From positions 1 through 51,888 of the IMG/VR virus record IMGVR_UViG_3300035584_000037: 51,888 nucleotides of DNA. One strand, 5' to 3'. Made by a program: the position numbers and the translations under genes. The notes under the pieces were generated by a model. That model saw only the letters and a list, made by a program, of their open reading frames with translations, searched no databases and was not told where the DNA came from. Shown in pieces: positions 41,877 to 50,785 of this stretch (positions are counted from its first letter, which is position 1; each line of letters starts with the position of its first letter). Source of the DNA: a virus.

Positions 41877-44360
41877 ATGGGTGCTGGGGTGGGAGCTTCA
41901 AATGTAGGTTTTGTTTTGTCTTTTATAGATGAAGCTTCTAAACCTTTACGTACTGTAACTAATGCATACAATAAATTAACTAAATCAATAGATGCAGCAA
42001 TTAAAAAAGCTTCTGAAGTAGCAAGATTTGTAATGAGCATGGATGCTATTTCTAAATCGCTTGAAAAAGTTAATAGAGCTGGAGCTAAAGCATATTTTTC
42101 ATTACATTCTTTATCTGGGGTTACTTCTAAGGGTGTTAAAATTCCAAAAATGGCAGAAGGAGGAATTGTAAATAAACCTACAGTTGCTCAGATAGGGGAG
42201 AAAGGTCCAGAAGCAGTAGTACCTTTAGATAGGTATAATGAGTTTATGGGTCAGAGTATTGGTGTGTTCATGGAAGGAACTGAAGCATTATTTAAGACTG
42301 CTACTGATATGTTTGAAAAATTTAAATTAGTTAAAAATGAATGGGAAAATTCTTTTGGTAAAGATTCTAAAGAGAATTGGGAGAAGATAGATAAGAGTAG
42401 TAAGAATACTAGCAAATCTTTGAAGGATGTTTTTAATGTAGTTAAGGATGTTAAGGTTATGACTGCATTAAATAATTTAAATAATGCTTTTGAGTCTATT
42501 TTTAATGTAGGTAAGATAGGTGATGCAGATCAGGCTATCCAATCATTTCAAAAATCAACTAATAGACTATCTCAATCTAGGGGATATAATAGAAAACAAG
42601 TTATGGAGATGAGGGATTTAGAGAGAGATGCATATAGGGGGTTAATAATAGATGTAAATAGGGCTTCTGACGTATTATCAGATCTTGCTGATGATACTAG
42701 TATTAAATTAGATAATAATTTAATAAAATTATCCGCTAGAATGGCGGGTTTTGGGGAGATTTCTGGAGTAGATGTAACTAATAATGTTGTTAAATTACAG
42801 AGACAGATATCATTGATGGGAGATGATTTTTTGGATATAGTTACACTATCTAGGAAGACATCTAATTCTATGGAGATTAATTTTAAAAATGTTTATAAAT
42901 ATGTTGATCCTGTTTTGGATTCTTTATCCGTTATTAAAAAAGATTTATCTGATATGGATAAGAAATCTGTTGTTAGGGGATTATTTTCCATTGCATCTTC
43001 TTTAGAAAAAGCTGGTATAAAGGGAGAAGCTGCTAGTAAAGTTATGGATTTATTGACTGCATCATTGATAGATTTAGATACTAGAAAAGCTTTTATGAGA
43101 GCTGGTTTTGATCCATTAAAAGCTTTAAAAGAGGGACATCCTGAAAAAGTTATTGAACAATTACAGGGCATGTCAGAAGCAGTTAGGGCAGGAACATTAG
43201 GTGGATTAAAGATGGGTCAAGTATATCAAGATAAATTTAATGTTGCATCAGATATACTTCTAAATTTAAGGGGTAATACTGAGGGTATGATAAAGACAAC
43301 AGAGGAGTATAATAAAAGATTATTTGGTACTGGGCAGACTTTAAAAGAGATTAATGATGAATTAAAAAATCAGAAGGCTCTAGGGGATCAAGTAAAGAGG
43401 GGTTTTACAAACTGGACTTCGGTTCAACCTATATTATCTTTTATTTCCGATCATCTTGAAAGTATTCCGGCTTTATTATTGGGCATCCATGCTGGTTTTA
43501 TGTTGTTAAAAGATGTTCCAGATTCTATTAAGGGCATGAATAAGAGTATAGGTAATTTTCGTAAAAATATTAAAAATACAATAAAAGATGTAAGGGGATT
43601 ACATTTAGGTACAATGTTATTAAGTAAGGCGAAACTGGTTTTATCCTCTGTAACTAGTGTATTAAGTAAATCCATTAAAATGCTTAATCTATCTTTTCTT
43701 GCTTCACCTTTATTTTGGATACCGGCTGCTATAGCTTTAGTAGTAGGTGGGTTTATATTATTATATAAACATTGTGATGCTTTTAGGAATGTAGTAGATA
43801 AAGTTTGGTCGGGTATTAAGATTTTTGGAAATTTTTTATTAGGTGTTGGTATAAAAGCACTACATTTTTATATAGGTTATTGGAAGTTACTATTTAAGGT
43901 CGTTATGATACCTATAAATTTTCTTATAAAATCGGGTAAATATTTATGGGAAATATTCTCAAAAACTTCTCCTGGTAAGGGTCTTATTCATTGGATTAAA
44001 TCTGGTATTGATTTATTAATGAAACCCTTGGGGTGGTTATGGGATAAATTAAGTGGTATATGGGGCTTACTTTTTTCTGGAAAAACATCTAATATAGATA
44101 TAAATAAAAAAATAATGGAATCACCTAGTACAGTTTTAGAGAAGCCATCCCTTGTTTCTCCTGAAAAGAAGTCTAATATTGAAGTATCTAGTTCAAATGG
44201 TAAAATGGATATTAATATAAATCAAGAAGATGTTGTGGATAGATTGGATAAGATTTTGGTAGCTTTAATGAATGGAAATAAGAATAAAAAAAGTGCATTC
44301 AGGAGTAGTAATTCAGGATATTTATCACCCGATAGATTAGCTATAAATGGGGAAATGTAA
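41877..44360 (+). CDS. Tail tape measure protein
   Basis: 827 residues. Near residue 90 it has the typical MAEGGIVNKPTVAQIGEKGPEAVVPLDRY motif. Long helices follow to about 560. Hydrophobic stretches at about 605-630 (LFWIPAAIALVVGGFILLYK) and 650-690 resemble membrane-insertion segments of tape measures. The size would set tail length. It follows the small gp26-associated frame by 9 bases, the usual order of assembly gene then tape measure. Confidence 0.92.
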   Translation: MGAGVGASNVGFVLSFIDEASKPLRTVTNAYNKLTKSIDAAIKKASEVARFVMSMDAISKSLEKVNRAGAKAYFSLHSLSGVTSKGVKIPKMAEGGIVNKPTVAQIGEKGPEAVVPLDRYNEFMGQSIGVFMEGTEALFKTATDMFEKFKLVKNEWENSFGKDSKENWEKIDKSSKNTSKSLKDVFNVVKDVKVMTALNNLNNAFESIFNVGKIGDADQAIQSFQKSTNRLSQSRGYNRKQVMEMRDLERDAYRGLIIDVNRASDVLSDLADDTSIKLDNNLIKLSARMAGFGEISGVDVTNNVVKLQRQISLMGDDFLDIVTLSRKTSNSMEINFKNVYKYVDPVLDSLSVIKKDLSDMDKKSVVRGLFSIASSLEKAGIKGEAASKVMDLLTASLIDLDTRKAFMRAGFDPLKALKEGHPEKVIEQLQGMSEAVRAGTLGGLKMGQVYQDKFNVASDILLNLRGNTEGMIKTTEEYNKRLFGTGQTLKEINDELKNQKALGDQVKRGFTNWTSVQPILSFISDHLESIPALLLGIHAGFMLLKDVPDSIKGMNKSIGNFRKNIKNTIKDVRGLHLGTMLLSKAKLVLSSVTSVLSKSIKMLNLSFLASPLFWIPAAIALVVGGFILLYKHCDAFRNVVDKVWSGIKIFGNFLLGVGIKALHFYIGYWKLLFKVVMIPINFLIKSGKYLWEIFSKTSPGKGLIHWIKSGIDLLMKPLGWLWDKLSGIWGLLFSGKTSNIDINKKIMESPSTVLEKPSLVSPEKKSNIEVSSSNGKMDININQEDVVDRLDKILVALMNGNKNKKSAFRSSNSGYLSPDRLAINGEM

Positions 44361-44362
44361 TT

Positions 44363-44950
44363 GTGTATAATGAACCTAATAGTACATATACAAATGCAAA
44401 TAAATTTGAAGGTAATCATGAGGCTTTTGCGTACCTTGAGATTGATTTAGATTATCCAAAAATATTAAGAGATAAGTTCCCTATTCAGAGATTAACATTT
44501 ACATATTTACCAACAGAGATTTCTGATAGCGGATCTGATCCAGTATGGAATGAAATTTCTGTTATGGGCAGATATTCCCCTTATATGGTTTATGGTGGTA
44601 CATCAGTAAATGATATATCTTTTACATTACATTTTTATGCTACTGGTAATCCTGTATCTGATGTAAAGCAAAAAGTTGATTGGTTAAGATCGATGAAATA
44701 CCCCGTTTTACACGAAAATGTTTCTTATAGACCCCCCACATTGATTTTTTATTGGGGTAATTTAATTAGAAGAAGAGTTATATTGAAATCAGCACATCCT
44801 ATATATAGATCTCCTTGGTATGTGGAGGATATAAGTGATGTAGCTGTAGTATATCCGTTACATGCTATGATTGCGGAAGTATCCATTATTTTAACTGTAG
44901 TAGAGAATGATTTTATTTCTGGTCCTGATGTTATGAGAGGTATTAGATAA
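44363..44950 (+). CDS. Baseplate/tail tube-initiator type protein
   Basis: 195 residues from GTG 44363 with GGGG upstream. AFAYLEIDLDYPKILRDKFPIQRLTFTYLPTEIS and YGGTSVNDISFTLHFYATG, then WLRSMKYPVLHENVSYRPPTLIFYWGNLIRRRVIL look like the beta-barrel of tube-initiator or LysM-adjacent baseplate proteins (gp48/gp54-like role). The exact T4 equivalent is uncertain. Confidence 0.65.
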   Translation: MYNEPNSTYTNANKFEGNHEAFAYLEIDLDYPKILRDKFPIQRLTFTYLPTEISDSGSDPVWNEISVMGRYSPYMVYGGTSVNDISFTLHFYATGNPVSDVKQKVDWLRSMKYPVLHENVSYRPPTLIFYWGNLIRRRVILKSAHPIYRSPWYVEDISDVAVVYPLHAMIAEVSIILTVVENDFISGPDVMRGIR

Positions 44951-44956
44951 TATTAT

Positions 44957-45475
44957 ATGGTTGATCTTAGAGTAGATTCTAGATATTTATTAACCAATAT
45001 TCTTACTGATGAAAATGGTAAAGAATATTTTGATGTATGGGAATCTATAGATATCAAATCACAGAATGACGATAGAGTTTTATCCGTATCAGAAATTGAT
45101 TTGGGAAGATTTGATAGGATTACTAATAATTTATATTCCAATCCTTCTTATTGGTGGTCTATTTTTCATTTTAATGATATTGAAGATCCTTTTTCTGAGA
45201 TTGATTTTAGTGATGCTGATCATCAGATTTCTTATCCTAATTATTATTTACAGGGGGGTAATTCTAAGGTATCTTTACCAGAAGAGTTTTCAAATACTAA
45301 TTTGATAGCATTAGGTATTGACCCTTTAAATATAGAGTTATCCGATTTACCTAAAATAATGAAATATATAAAAGTTCCAGAATACGATTCTAACACTAAA
45401 TTTAATGTCCCATCTAGAAATAATTTACAAGAGGTTATGTCAGATGCTCAAAACAGATCTACAGCCAATAGTTGA
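44957..45475 (+). CDS. Baseplate wedge protein (gp53-like)
   Basis: 172 residues. YFDVWESIDIKSQNDDRVLSVSEIDLGRFDRITNNLYSNPSYWWSIFHFNDIEDPFSEIDF is the gp53-type pattern: 'D-R-I-x-x-x-x-Y-x-x-P-x-Y-W-W-x-I-x-x-x-N-x-I-x-D-P'. It stabilises contact between wedge subunits. The last 32 bases overlap the start of the hub gene. Confidence 0.84.
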   Translation: MVDLRVDSRYLLTNILTDENGKEYFDVWESIDIKSQNDDRVLSVSEIDLGRFDRITNNLYSNPSYWWSIFHFNDIEDPFSEIDFSDADHQISYPNYYLQGGNSKVSLPEEFSNTNLIALGIDPLNIELSDLPKIMKYIKVPEYDSNTKFNVPSRNNLQEVMSDAQNRSTANS

Positions 45476-46643
45476 TTTATATATAGATGGGCATAGAATA
45501 CCTACACATGAATATTTGACTAAATTAGAAGTTAAACGTTCAATTGGTGTAGGGGGGTATGAGGGCAATCTTGAATTATTTGATCCGACATGGACTTTTT
45601 TAGAAAGTTTTATTCTTGAAAAAGGGGTAAATACTTCTATAGATTTTTCTTATGGGTGGGGTAGTGATTCATCTATTCAAGTAGAAGCAAAATTGATGAA
45701 TTATAAACCACAATTTTCGGAGGACGGTGTTCATATTTATATAGAGTTTGCTTTAGGTAGTAGAGTTGAAAATAGAGTAAAGCATAACATTTGTTGGCCT
45801 GGATCTATGACTATTTCTGATATAGTTACAAATATAGCAAAAAATAATGGCTGGCAATATGAAATAGAGCCAACAAAGGGAATTTTTGATAGATCTTTTG
45901 TTCAAGATAGTGTATCGGATGCTTATTTTATAAAGAATATTTTATCTCCTAGAGCTATTAATCATTCTAATGTTGGGGGATATAAATTTTATTTAGAGAA
46001 TAATAAGTTATTTTTTTCTACGAAGAGTTATAAAAGAGATAATATTTACAAAAGTTATGTTTTTCAACGTGGGGATATGCATGAGGTAATAAGTTTCTCT
46101 CCCTCTGATAATGTGGCTGATATGGCTCAGTTTGGGGGTACTAAAGTTAAAGTAACGGGGTATGACCCCAAAGAAAAAAAGATTTTATCAAGTGAAGTAT
46201 CCACTTCTAACAATTCTGGTTCTGTACCAATAGAAGGTAATAAGGTAACAAAAGTAATTAAAGATATTAATGGTGATGTAAGAGTTATCTCTAAACCGTT
46301 CCATCGTAAAGAAGATGTGGATAGTTATGCAAATTCTCAGTATTGTGAATTTGCACAATGGAGATATAATGTAGATGCTGAAATAATTGGTGATCCTAGA
46401 ATACCATTAATGAGTAATTTGGAATTTATATTGATAACATCAATGGGTTCAGTGCATTATATGTCCGGGGTATATCAATTATTTGAAGCTACAGATAAAA
46501 TTGAAAATGGGTCTTTTAAATCCCAGTTATCATTAATGAGAAGTTCCATATCGAGAGGATCTGAAACGGTTAAAGGAATAATAAAAAAGTTAGTCAAAAC
46601 CGAACCTATAAATATTAGTAAAATTAGAAAGGTATCAAAATAA
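45444..46643 (+). CDS. Baseplate hub protein (gp27/gpD-like)
   Basis: 399 residues from ATG 45444, 9 bases after GAGG; the earlier in-frame ATG 45405 lies deep in the previous gene. LQPIVDLYIDGHRIPTHEYLTKLEVKRSIGVGGYEGNLELFDPT begins like gpD/gp27 tube-shaped hub proteins. MTISDIVTNIAKNNGWQYEIE is the helical element between barrels. SVHYMSGVYQLFEATDKIENGSFKSQLSLMR is the conserved ending. It overlaps the next gene by one base. The hub would link the tail tube to the spike. Confidence 0.88.
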   Translation: MLKTDLQPIVDLYIDGHRIPTHEYLTKLEVKRSIGVGGYEGNLELFDPTWTFLESFILEKGVNTSIDFSYGWGSDSSIQVEAKLMNYKPQFSEDGVHIYIEFALGSRVENRVKHNICWPGSMTISDIVTNIAKNNGWQYEIEPTKGIFDRSFVQDSVSDAYFIKNILSPRAINHSNVGGYKFYLENNKLFFSTKSYKRDNIYKSYVFQRGDMHEVISFSPSDNVADMAQFGGTKVKVTGYDPKEKKILSSEVSTSNNSGSVPIEGNKVTKVIKDINGDVRVISKPFHRKEDVDSYANSQYCEFAQWRYNVDAEIIGDPRIPLMSNLEFILITSMGSVHYMSGVYQLFEATDKIENGSFKSQLSLMRSSISRGSETVKGIIKKLVKTEPINISKIRKVSK

Positions 46644-47308
46644 TGCCGGGACTGTCTTTAATTGATCTTGTTAATAATAGAGACAATATTTTACCTAAAG
46701 ATACTGTATCGGGTATATATAGAGCTATTGTTAAGGATAATGATGATCCAGAGAAGAGATTAAGATTAAAAGTCCTAATACCTTCTATACATCCAAGCAA
46801 TGTTCCTGTATCTTCACTTCCTTGGGCCGATTGTTGTACTAGTGTAGCTGGACCGTCAAGATGTGCTACTATGCGCCCTAAGATTGGGGATGTAGTATAT
46901 ATTATATTTGAGATGGGTGATAAGCATTATCCGGTATGGCTAGGTTCGTGGTTTGCTGCACCTAGCAATCAATCGGAATTACCTAAAACTTTACAAGATA
47001 GTTCAGATCATTATCTGATTCATACTGATAACGGTAATTTAATAGATATTTCTGATGAGTCCGGAAAAATAAGCATAAATATTAGTACAAAAAATGGAAA
47101 TAAGATTGTATTAGATGATACAGGGGGTAAGATTGATATTATAGCTGGGGAGACTAATGCAATAATTAACATCAAGCCATCTTCTACGGGATCAATTAAT
47201 TTAGGTAATAATCCAATAACACCTTGTAATGATTTTCCATTATGTCCAATTTTAGGGAAACATTCTATAGGTACGGATATTTCTGGTAATAAGGTAATAG
47301 TACCATAA
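46643..47308 (+). CDS. Baseplate spike protein with OB fold (gp5-like)
   Basis: 221 residues. An OB-fold domain (YRAIVKDNDDPEKRLRLKVLIPSIHP, LPWADCCTSVAGPSRCATMRPKIGDVVYIIFEMGDKHYPVWLGSW) is followed by beta-helix-like short repeats (LIDISDESGKISINISTKNGNKIVLDDTGGKIDIIAG). No lysozyme domain is present, unlike T4 gp5. This would be the membrane-piercing tip. The C-terminal region has several cysteines (CNDFPLC) that could bind a metal at the tip. Confidence 0.9.
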   Translation: MPGLSLIDLVNNRDNILPKDTVSGIYRAIVKDNDDPEKRLRLKVLIPSIHPSNVPVSSLPWADCCTSVAGPSRCATMRPKIGDVVYIIFEMGDKHYPVWLGSWFAAPSNQSELPKTLQDSSDHYLIHTDNGNLIDISDESGKISINISTKNGNKIVLDDTGGKIDIIAGETNAIINIKPSSTGSINLGNNPITPCNDFPLCPILGKHSIGTDISGNKVIVP

Positions 47309-47309
47309 T

Positions 47310-47612
47310 ATGAATTCTACAGTATTAATAACTGCTATTAAAGCTGATTTATCAATAAAGTTATTAGGTAAAACTATAACATTTACAAAGCCTGATGGTA
47401 CACATGATGTTAGAAATGCTTTTGATTTAACTACTGCGGTATTAGATAGTGGTGAAAATTATTTAAAATTTTTATTGGATTCTTTAGTAGAATCAATTGC
47501 TACACAGACTATATCCCATATACAAAATTCGGGAGTAATCTCTATTTCATCTGTGTCACTTGTTACTCCCGGCACTGGAATATCTGGTCCTGGTGTGGGA
47601 ACTATTAGTTAG
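47310..47612 (+). CDS. Small baseplate-associated protein
   Basis: 100 residues: an N-terminal helix, then TFTKPDGTHDVRNAFDLTTAVLDSG and a small-residue-rich ending (SLVTPGTGISGPGVGTIS). No firm family. Position between the spike and gp25-type genes suggests a baseplate role. Starts one base after the spike stop. Confidence 0.62.
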   Translation: MNSTVLITAIKADLSIKLLGKTITFTKPDGTHDVRNAFDLTTAVLDSGENYLKFLLDSLVESIATQTISHIQNSGVISISSVSLVTPGTGISGPGVGTIS

Positions 47613-47621
47613 GTTACAATT

Positions 47622-48032
47622 ATGGCAATTATAGTTGAAGATAAATGGAGAGGTATAGGTGCTCCTTTTAGTAGAGGGGTTCACGGGCATTTTACTTCTA
47701 AGACGACAAAAGATTTAATAAAATCTTCTCTTACTATGATTTTATCTACATATTTAGGTAGTAGAATAATGAGGCCGGATTTTGGTTCGGTATTACCCGA
47801 AATACTTTTTGATCCTATAGATTCAATAATGATCTCTAAAATTCAAATATATGTTCCAGATGCTATAAGAAAATATGAGCCTAGGTTATCAAATGTTTCG
47901 GTTTCGTCCTCCATTAAGAATAAAGAAGTTAATATTACTATTTCTGCTACTATAGTTGAAACAGGTGATCCAGTAAAATTTTATTTAAATGCTATTAAAA
48001 ATAAAGATAATTCTCTTCAAATGGTGGTTTAA
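47622..48032 (+). CDS. Baseplate wedge protein (gp25-like)
   Basis: 136 residues. TTKDLIKSSLTMILSTYLGSRIMRPDFGSVLPEILFDPIDSIMISKIQIYVPDAIRKYEPRLS is the gp25/GPW family signature, with the E-P-R-L motif (Arg/Glu residues important for sheath-baseplate signalling) intact. It links the baseplate to the start of the sheath. Confidence 0.95.
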   Translation: MAIIVEDKWRGIGAPFSRGVHGHFTSKTTKDLIKSSLTMILSTYLGSRIMRPDFGSVLPEILFDPIDSIMISKIQIYVPDAIRKYEPRLSNVSVSSSIKNKEVNITISATIVETGDPVKFYLNAIKNKDNSLQMVV

Positions 48033-48035
48033 TAG

Positions 48036-49979
48036 ATGTCAAGTACTAGAGATTTTTTGCCAAGTATCAGCTATCTTTCTAAAGATTTTTTTGCTATTGT
48101 TGATGATCTTAATGCTTATATACAAGAAAATTACAAGGATTTTTGGAATGATTTTACACAATCGAATTTAGGGGAGGCTTTAATTGATCTTTTAGCTTAT
48201 ATAGGTGATCAATTAAATTTTTATCTTGATAAACGTGTAAATAATATGTATTGGGATACAGTATCAAGATATGAATCAATTCTTAGATTATGTCGTCTAA
48301 TAGGGTATTATCCTACTGGGACGGTAGGTTCTCGTGTTAATGTTGTAGCTAGGAGAGGTGGGATTAATATTTATACAGAGTATCCTAGTTATGGTAGTAC
48401 TAGTAGCAGATATTTTTTAATTAAGGGGGGTCATTGGGGCGAAGCTCCTAATAAGCAAACTTTTATTCCCGGTCAATCTATAACAGTCGGGGATTTAATT
48501 TTTGAAGTTTTAGAGGATACTAAGATATATAATAGTTTACCACATGTAGGTGATATAGAATCAATATTAAGTAGATTGGAGCATGAAGTAAAAGATAACG
48601 ATCATCCATCTACAGTTTATGATATTATACAATTTTTTATGTATCAAGGTCAAACTGTACAAGACACTTTTGTATCCGATGGAACAGCCTTTCAGATTTT
48701 TGAAACTTCCCGCGATTCTATTATTGACAATTCTTGGAAATTCTGTATAAATAATGTGGGGCATGATGATGGAGAGCCGGGTGGTAGTAGTTCTAGTGAT
48801 GGGTGGATACAAGCCACTGATAATACTTTTGTAAAACATGTAGCCGGATCACATGTTTATACCATAGATTATATAGAAGATGGAAAAATTAGAGCTAAAT
48901 TCGGTAATGGTTCTGATTATGGGTCTATCCCATTAGAGGGTGCTAATATAACTATTGCTTACCGTATAGGAGGAGGTTTTAGTACTAATATTATTAGCGG
49001 TGTTATAAAAGCATTAGAAAATAATGTTTTTGCAGACTTATATGAGTATAATTCGGGTGGGGATATACTCATATCTTCTGGTATTAGTATACCTATAAAT
49101 AATGATTCATATTTTTTAGAATCTAATAATACTAGTATTAATGATTATGGTGGTAAAGGGCAATATGGTGCGGATAAGGAGTCTATAGATAATATAAAGA
49201 TAAGAGCACCTAATCATTTATCATCTACTAATAGAGCAATTACTAAATTAGATATTCAGACATTAGTGAGTGATTTCAGATATTATGACGAATCTAGTCA
49301 ATTGACTTACCAAGTATCAAAAGTTTCAGTATCTAGAGTTGAAGGTGTTTTAAGATATGTAGATTATGAACCAGGTAGCCCCACTTTTGGGTGGTTATAT
49401 ACTCAACCTAGTGATGGTAGGACTGAGATAAAATATGAGGGTCAGGCTATACCTATATATATACCTAGTTATGGATGTAATATTATACAAATTTATGTAT
49501 GGCAATTGGGGAATAACGGGGAAGATGTTGTTGCAGATGATATTTTAATTAATGCTTTGAGGGATTATCTAAATAAGGGAACACTATTTTCTACTGATAC
49601 TAGACTAGGTGATATAGGTATGACTTCTGTTTATTATAGTGTTAATAAGGGTAGTTTCCAAGATATTATTGTTAATTTAAATACCACATTAACTTCCGGG
49701 GCTAGTGGTGTATCGTATGATCCGGTCTTTAAAAAGATGGGTACTAATAGTTTAGATACCCAGATTAACACAGCAATATCTAATTTATTTTTGAATAAGG
49801 AGCCGGGGATAAAATTTTCTACTTTGAGTGTGTGGAGAGCAATATCCGCTATTAGTGGTATACTAGATTTTGCTGTAACGTTGAATGGTGGTTCCGTAGA
49901 CATAGTTGTTACCTCTGATAAGATAGCTAGACTTGCTTTATCAGGAGGTTTAGTTTTTAATCTTGTTCCAGAAGTATAA
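48036..49979 (+). CDS. Baseplate wedge protein (gp6/gpJ-type)
   Basis: 647 residues. FWNDFTQSNLGEALIDLLAYIGDQLNFYLDKRVNNMYWDTVSRYESILRLCRLIGYYPTG is the characteristic N-terminal wedge domain. NIKIRAPNHLSSTNRAITKLDIQTLVSDF is the BaseplateJ-like core. The size matches T4 gp6. It follows the gp25-type gene in the usual order and starts 4 bases after it. Confidence 0.93.
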   Translation: MSSTRDFLPSISYLSKDFFAIVDDLNAYIQENYKDFWNDFTQSNLGEALIDLLAYIGDQLNFYLDKRVNNMYWDTVSRYESILRLCRLIGYYPTGTVGSRVNVVARRGGINIYTEYPSYGSTSSRYFLIKGGHWGEAPNKQTFIPGQSITVGDLIFEVLEDTKIYNSLPHVGDIESILSRLEHEVKDNDHPSTVYDIIQFFMYQGQTVQDTFVSDGTAFQIFETSRDSIIDNSWKFCINNVGHDDGEPGGSSSSDGWIQATDNTFVKHVAGSHVYTIDYIEDGKIRAKFGNGSDYGSIPLEGANITIAYRIGGGFSTNIISGVIKALENNVFADLYEYNSGGDILISSGISIPINNDSYFLESNNTSINDYGGKGQYGADKESIDNIKIRAPNHLSSTNRAITKLDIQTLVSDFRYYDESSQLTYQVSKVSVSRVEGVLRYVDYEPGSPTFGWLYTQPSDGRTEIKYEGQAIPIYIPSYGCNIIQIYVWQLGNNGEDVVADDILINALRDYLNKGTLFSTDTRLGDIGMTSVYYSVNKGSFQDIIVNLNTTLTSGASGVSYDPVFKKMGTNSLDTQINTAISNLFLNKEPGIKFSTLSVWRAISAISGILDFAVTLNGGSVDIVVTSDKIARLALSGGLVFNLVPEV

Positions 49980-49984
49980 TTATT

Positions 49985-50782
49985 ATGTACTATCCTTTTA
50001 TTTTATTTCCTATAACATATAAATGTAATTTACATTGTAGTAATTGTGTTGTTAAAGATTTTAATCAGGAATTGGACATAGAGAAATCTATTAAAATTTT
50101 AAAAAGTATCCCTGTAGAGTGGGTATACTTAACTGGAGGGGAGCCTTTTTTAAATAACAATTTAATGGATATTTGTAAAGAATTAAAATCTATTAATAAA
50201 AAGATAGGTATTACTACTAATGGTACAATTCATAATTTTGATGTTTTAGAATATGTTGATAGAGTAGGTGTATCAATTGATGGATTAAAGGAGTATCATG
50301 ATGAGTATAGGGGTAATGGAGTTTTTGATTTAGCTATAGAATTTTTAAATCATTGTAAATATAAAGAATCTGTTTTGATGTCAACTATATATAAAGATTC
50401 TTATAATAAAGTAATAGAATTAAAATCAGTATTATATGATTTAGGTGTAAAATATTGGCAAGTTTCTAGAGATGTTAATGATTTATCAATTAATTTAAAA
50501 AAAGAAGATTTTAATGTGAATAATATAATAACTAAAGTAATTAATAATTATATGAATCATACTTTAGTTTTATATGGTAATAACATATCATTGACAAAGT
50601 GTAATAGTAATGAAGTTTTATCTGGGGTAATATCTAACCCCGCTTTTAAGAGTATGGGATGGGTAAGAACATTTTTTTCCCAAATTTTTCAGAATAGTAC
50701 TTATGATCCTGATGGAATTTTAAAAGCATACTTGGATATTATAAATGCCTGTTGTATAACGGGGGCTAAATCTAGGTTATAG
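49985..50782 (+). CDS. Radical SAM protein
   Basis: 265 residues. The N-terminal CNLHCSNC is C-x3-C-x2-C for the 4Fe-4S cluster and SAM. VEWVYLTGGEPFLNNNLMDIC is the GGEP motif and KIGITTNGT and VDRVGVSIDGLKEYHDEYRG complete the partial TIM barrel. The family is MoaA/SPASM-like. The C-terminus has only scattered Cys (KCNSN, ACC) and no clear second cluster site, so the target is unknown. It starts 6 bases after the wedge gene stop and shares the same unit. Confidence 0.9.
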   Translation: MYYPFILFPITYKCNLHCSNCVVKDFNQELDIEKSIKILKSIPVEWVYLTGGEPFLNNNLMDICKELKSINKKIGITTNGTIHNFDVLEYVDRVGVSIDGLKEYHDEYRGNGVFDLAIEFLNHCKYKESVLMSTIYKDSYNKVIELKSVLYDLGVKYWQVSRDVNDLSINLKKEDFNVNNIITKVINNYMNHTLVLYGNNISLTKCNSNEVLSGVISNPAFKSMGWVRTFFSQIFQNSTYDPDGILKAYLDIINACCITGAKSRL

Positions 50783-50785
50783 ATT

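Noticed and set aside
49985-50782. Radical SAM protein as NrdG, the NrdD activase
   Set aside because: It is longer than NrdG, has MoaA/SPASM-like VEWVYLTGGEP and ITTNGT motifs and lies about 41 kb from nrdD among tail genes. An activase role is not excluded but is not supported.
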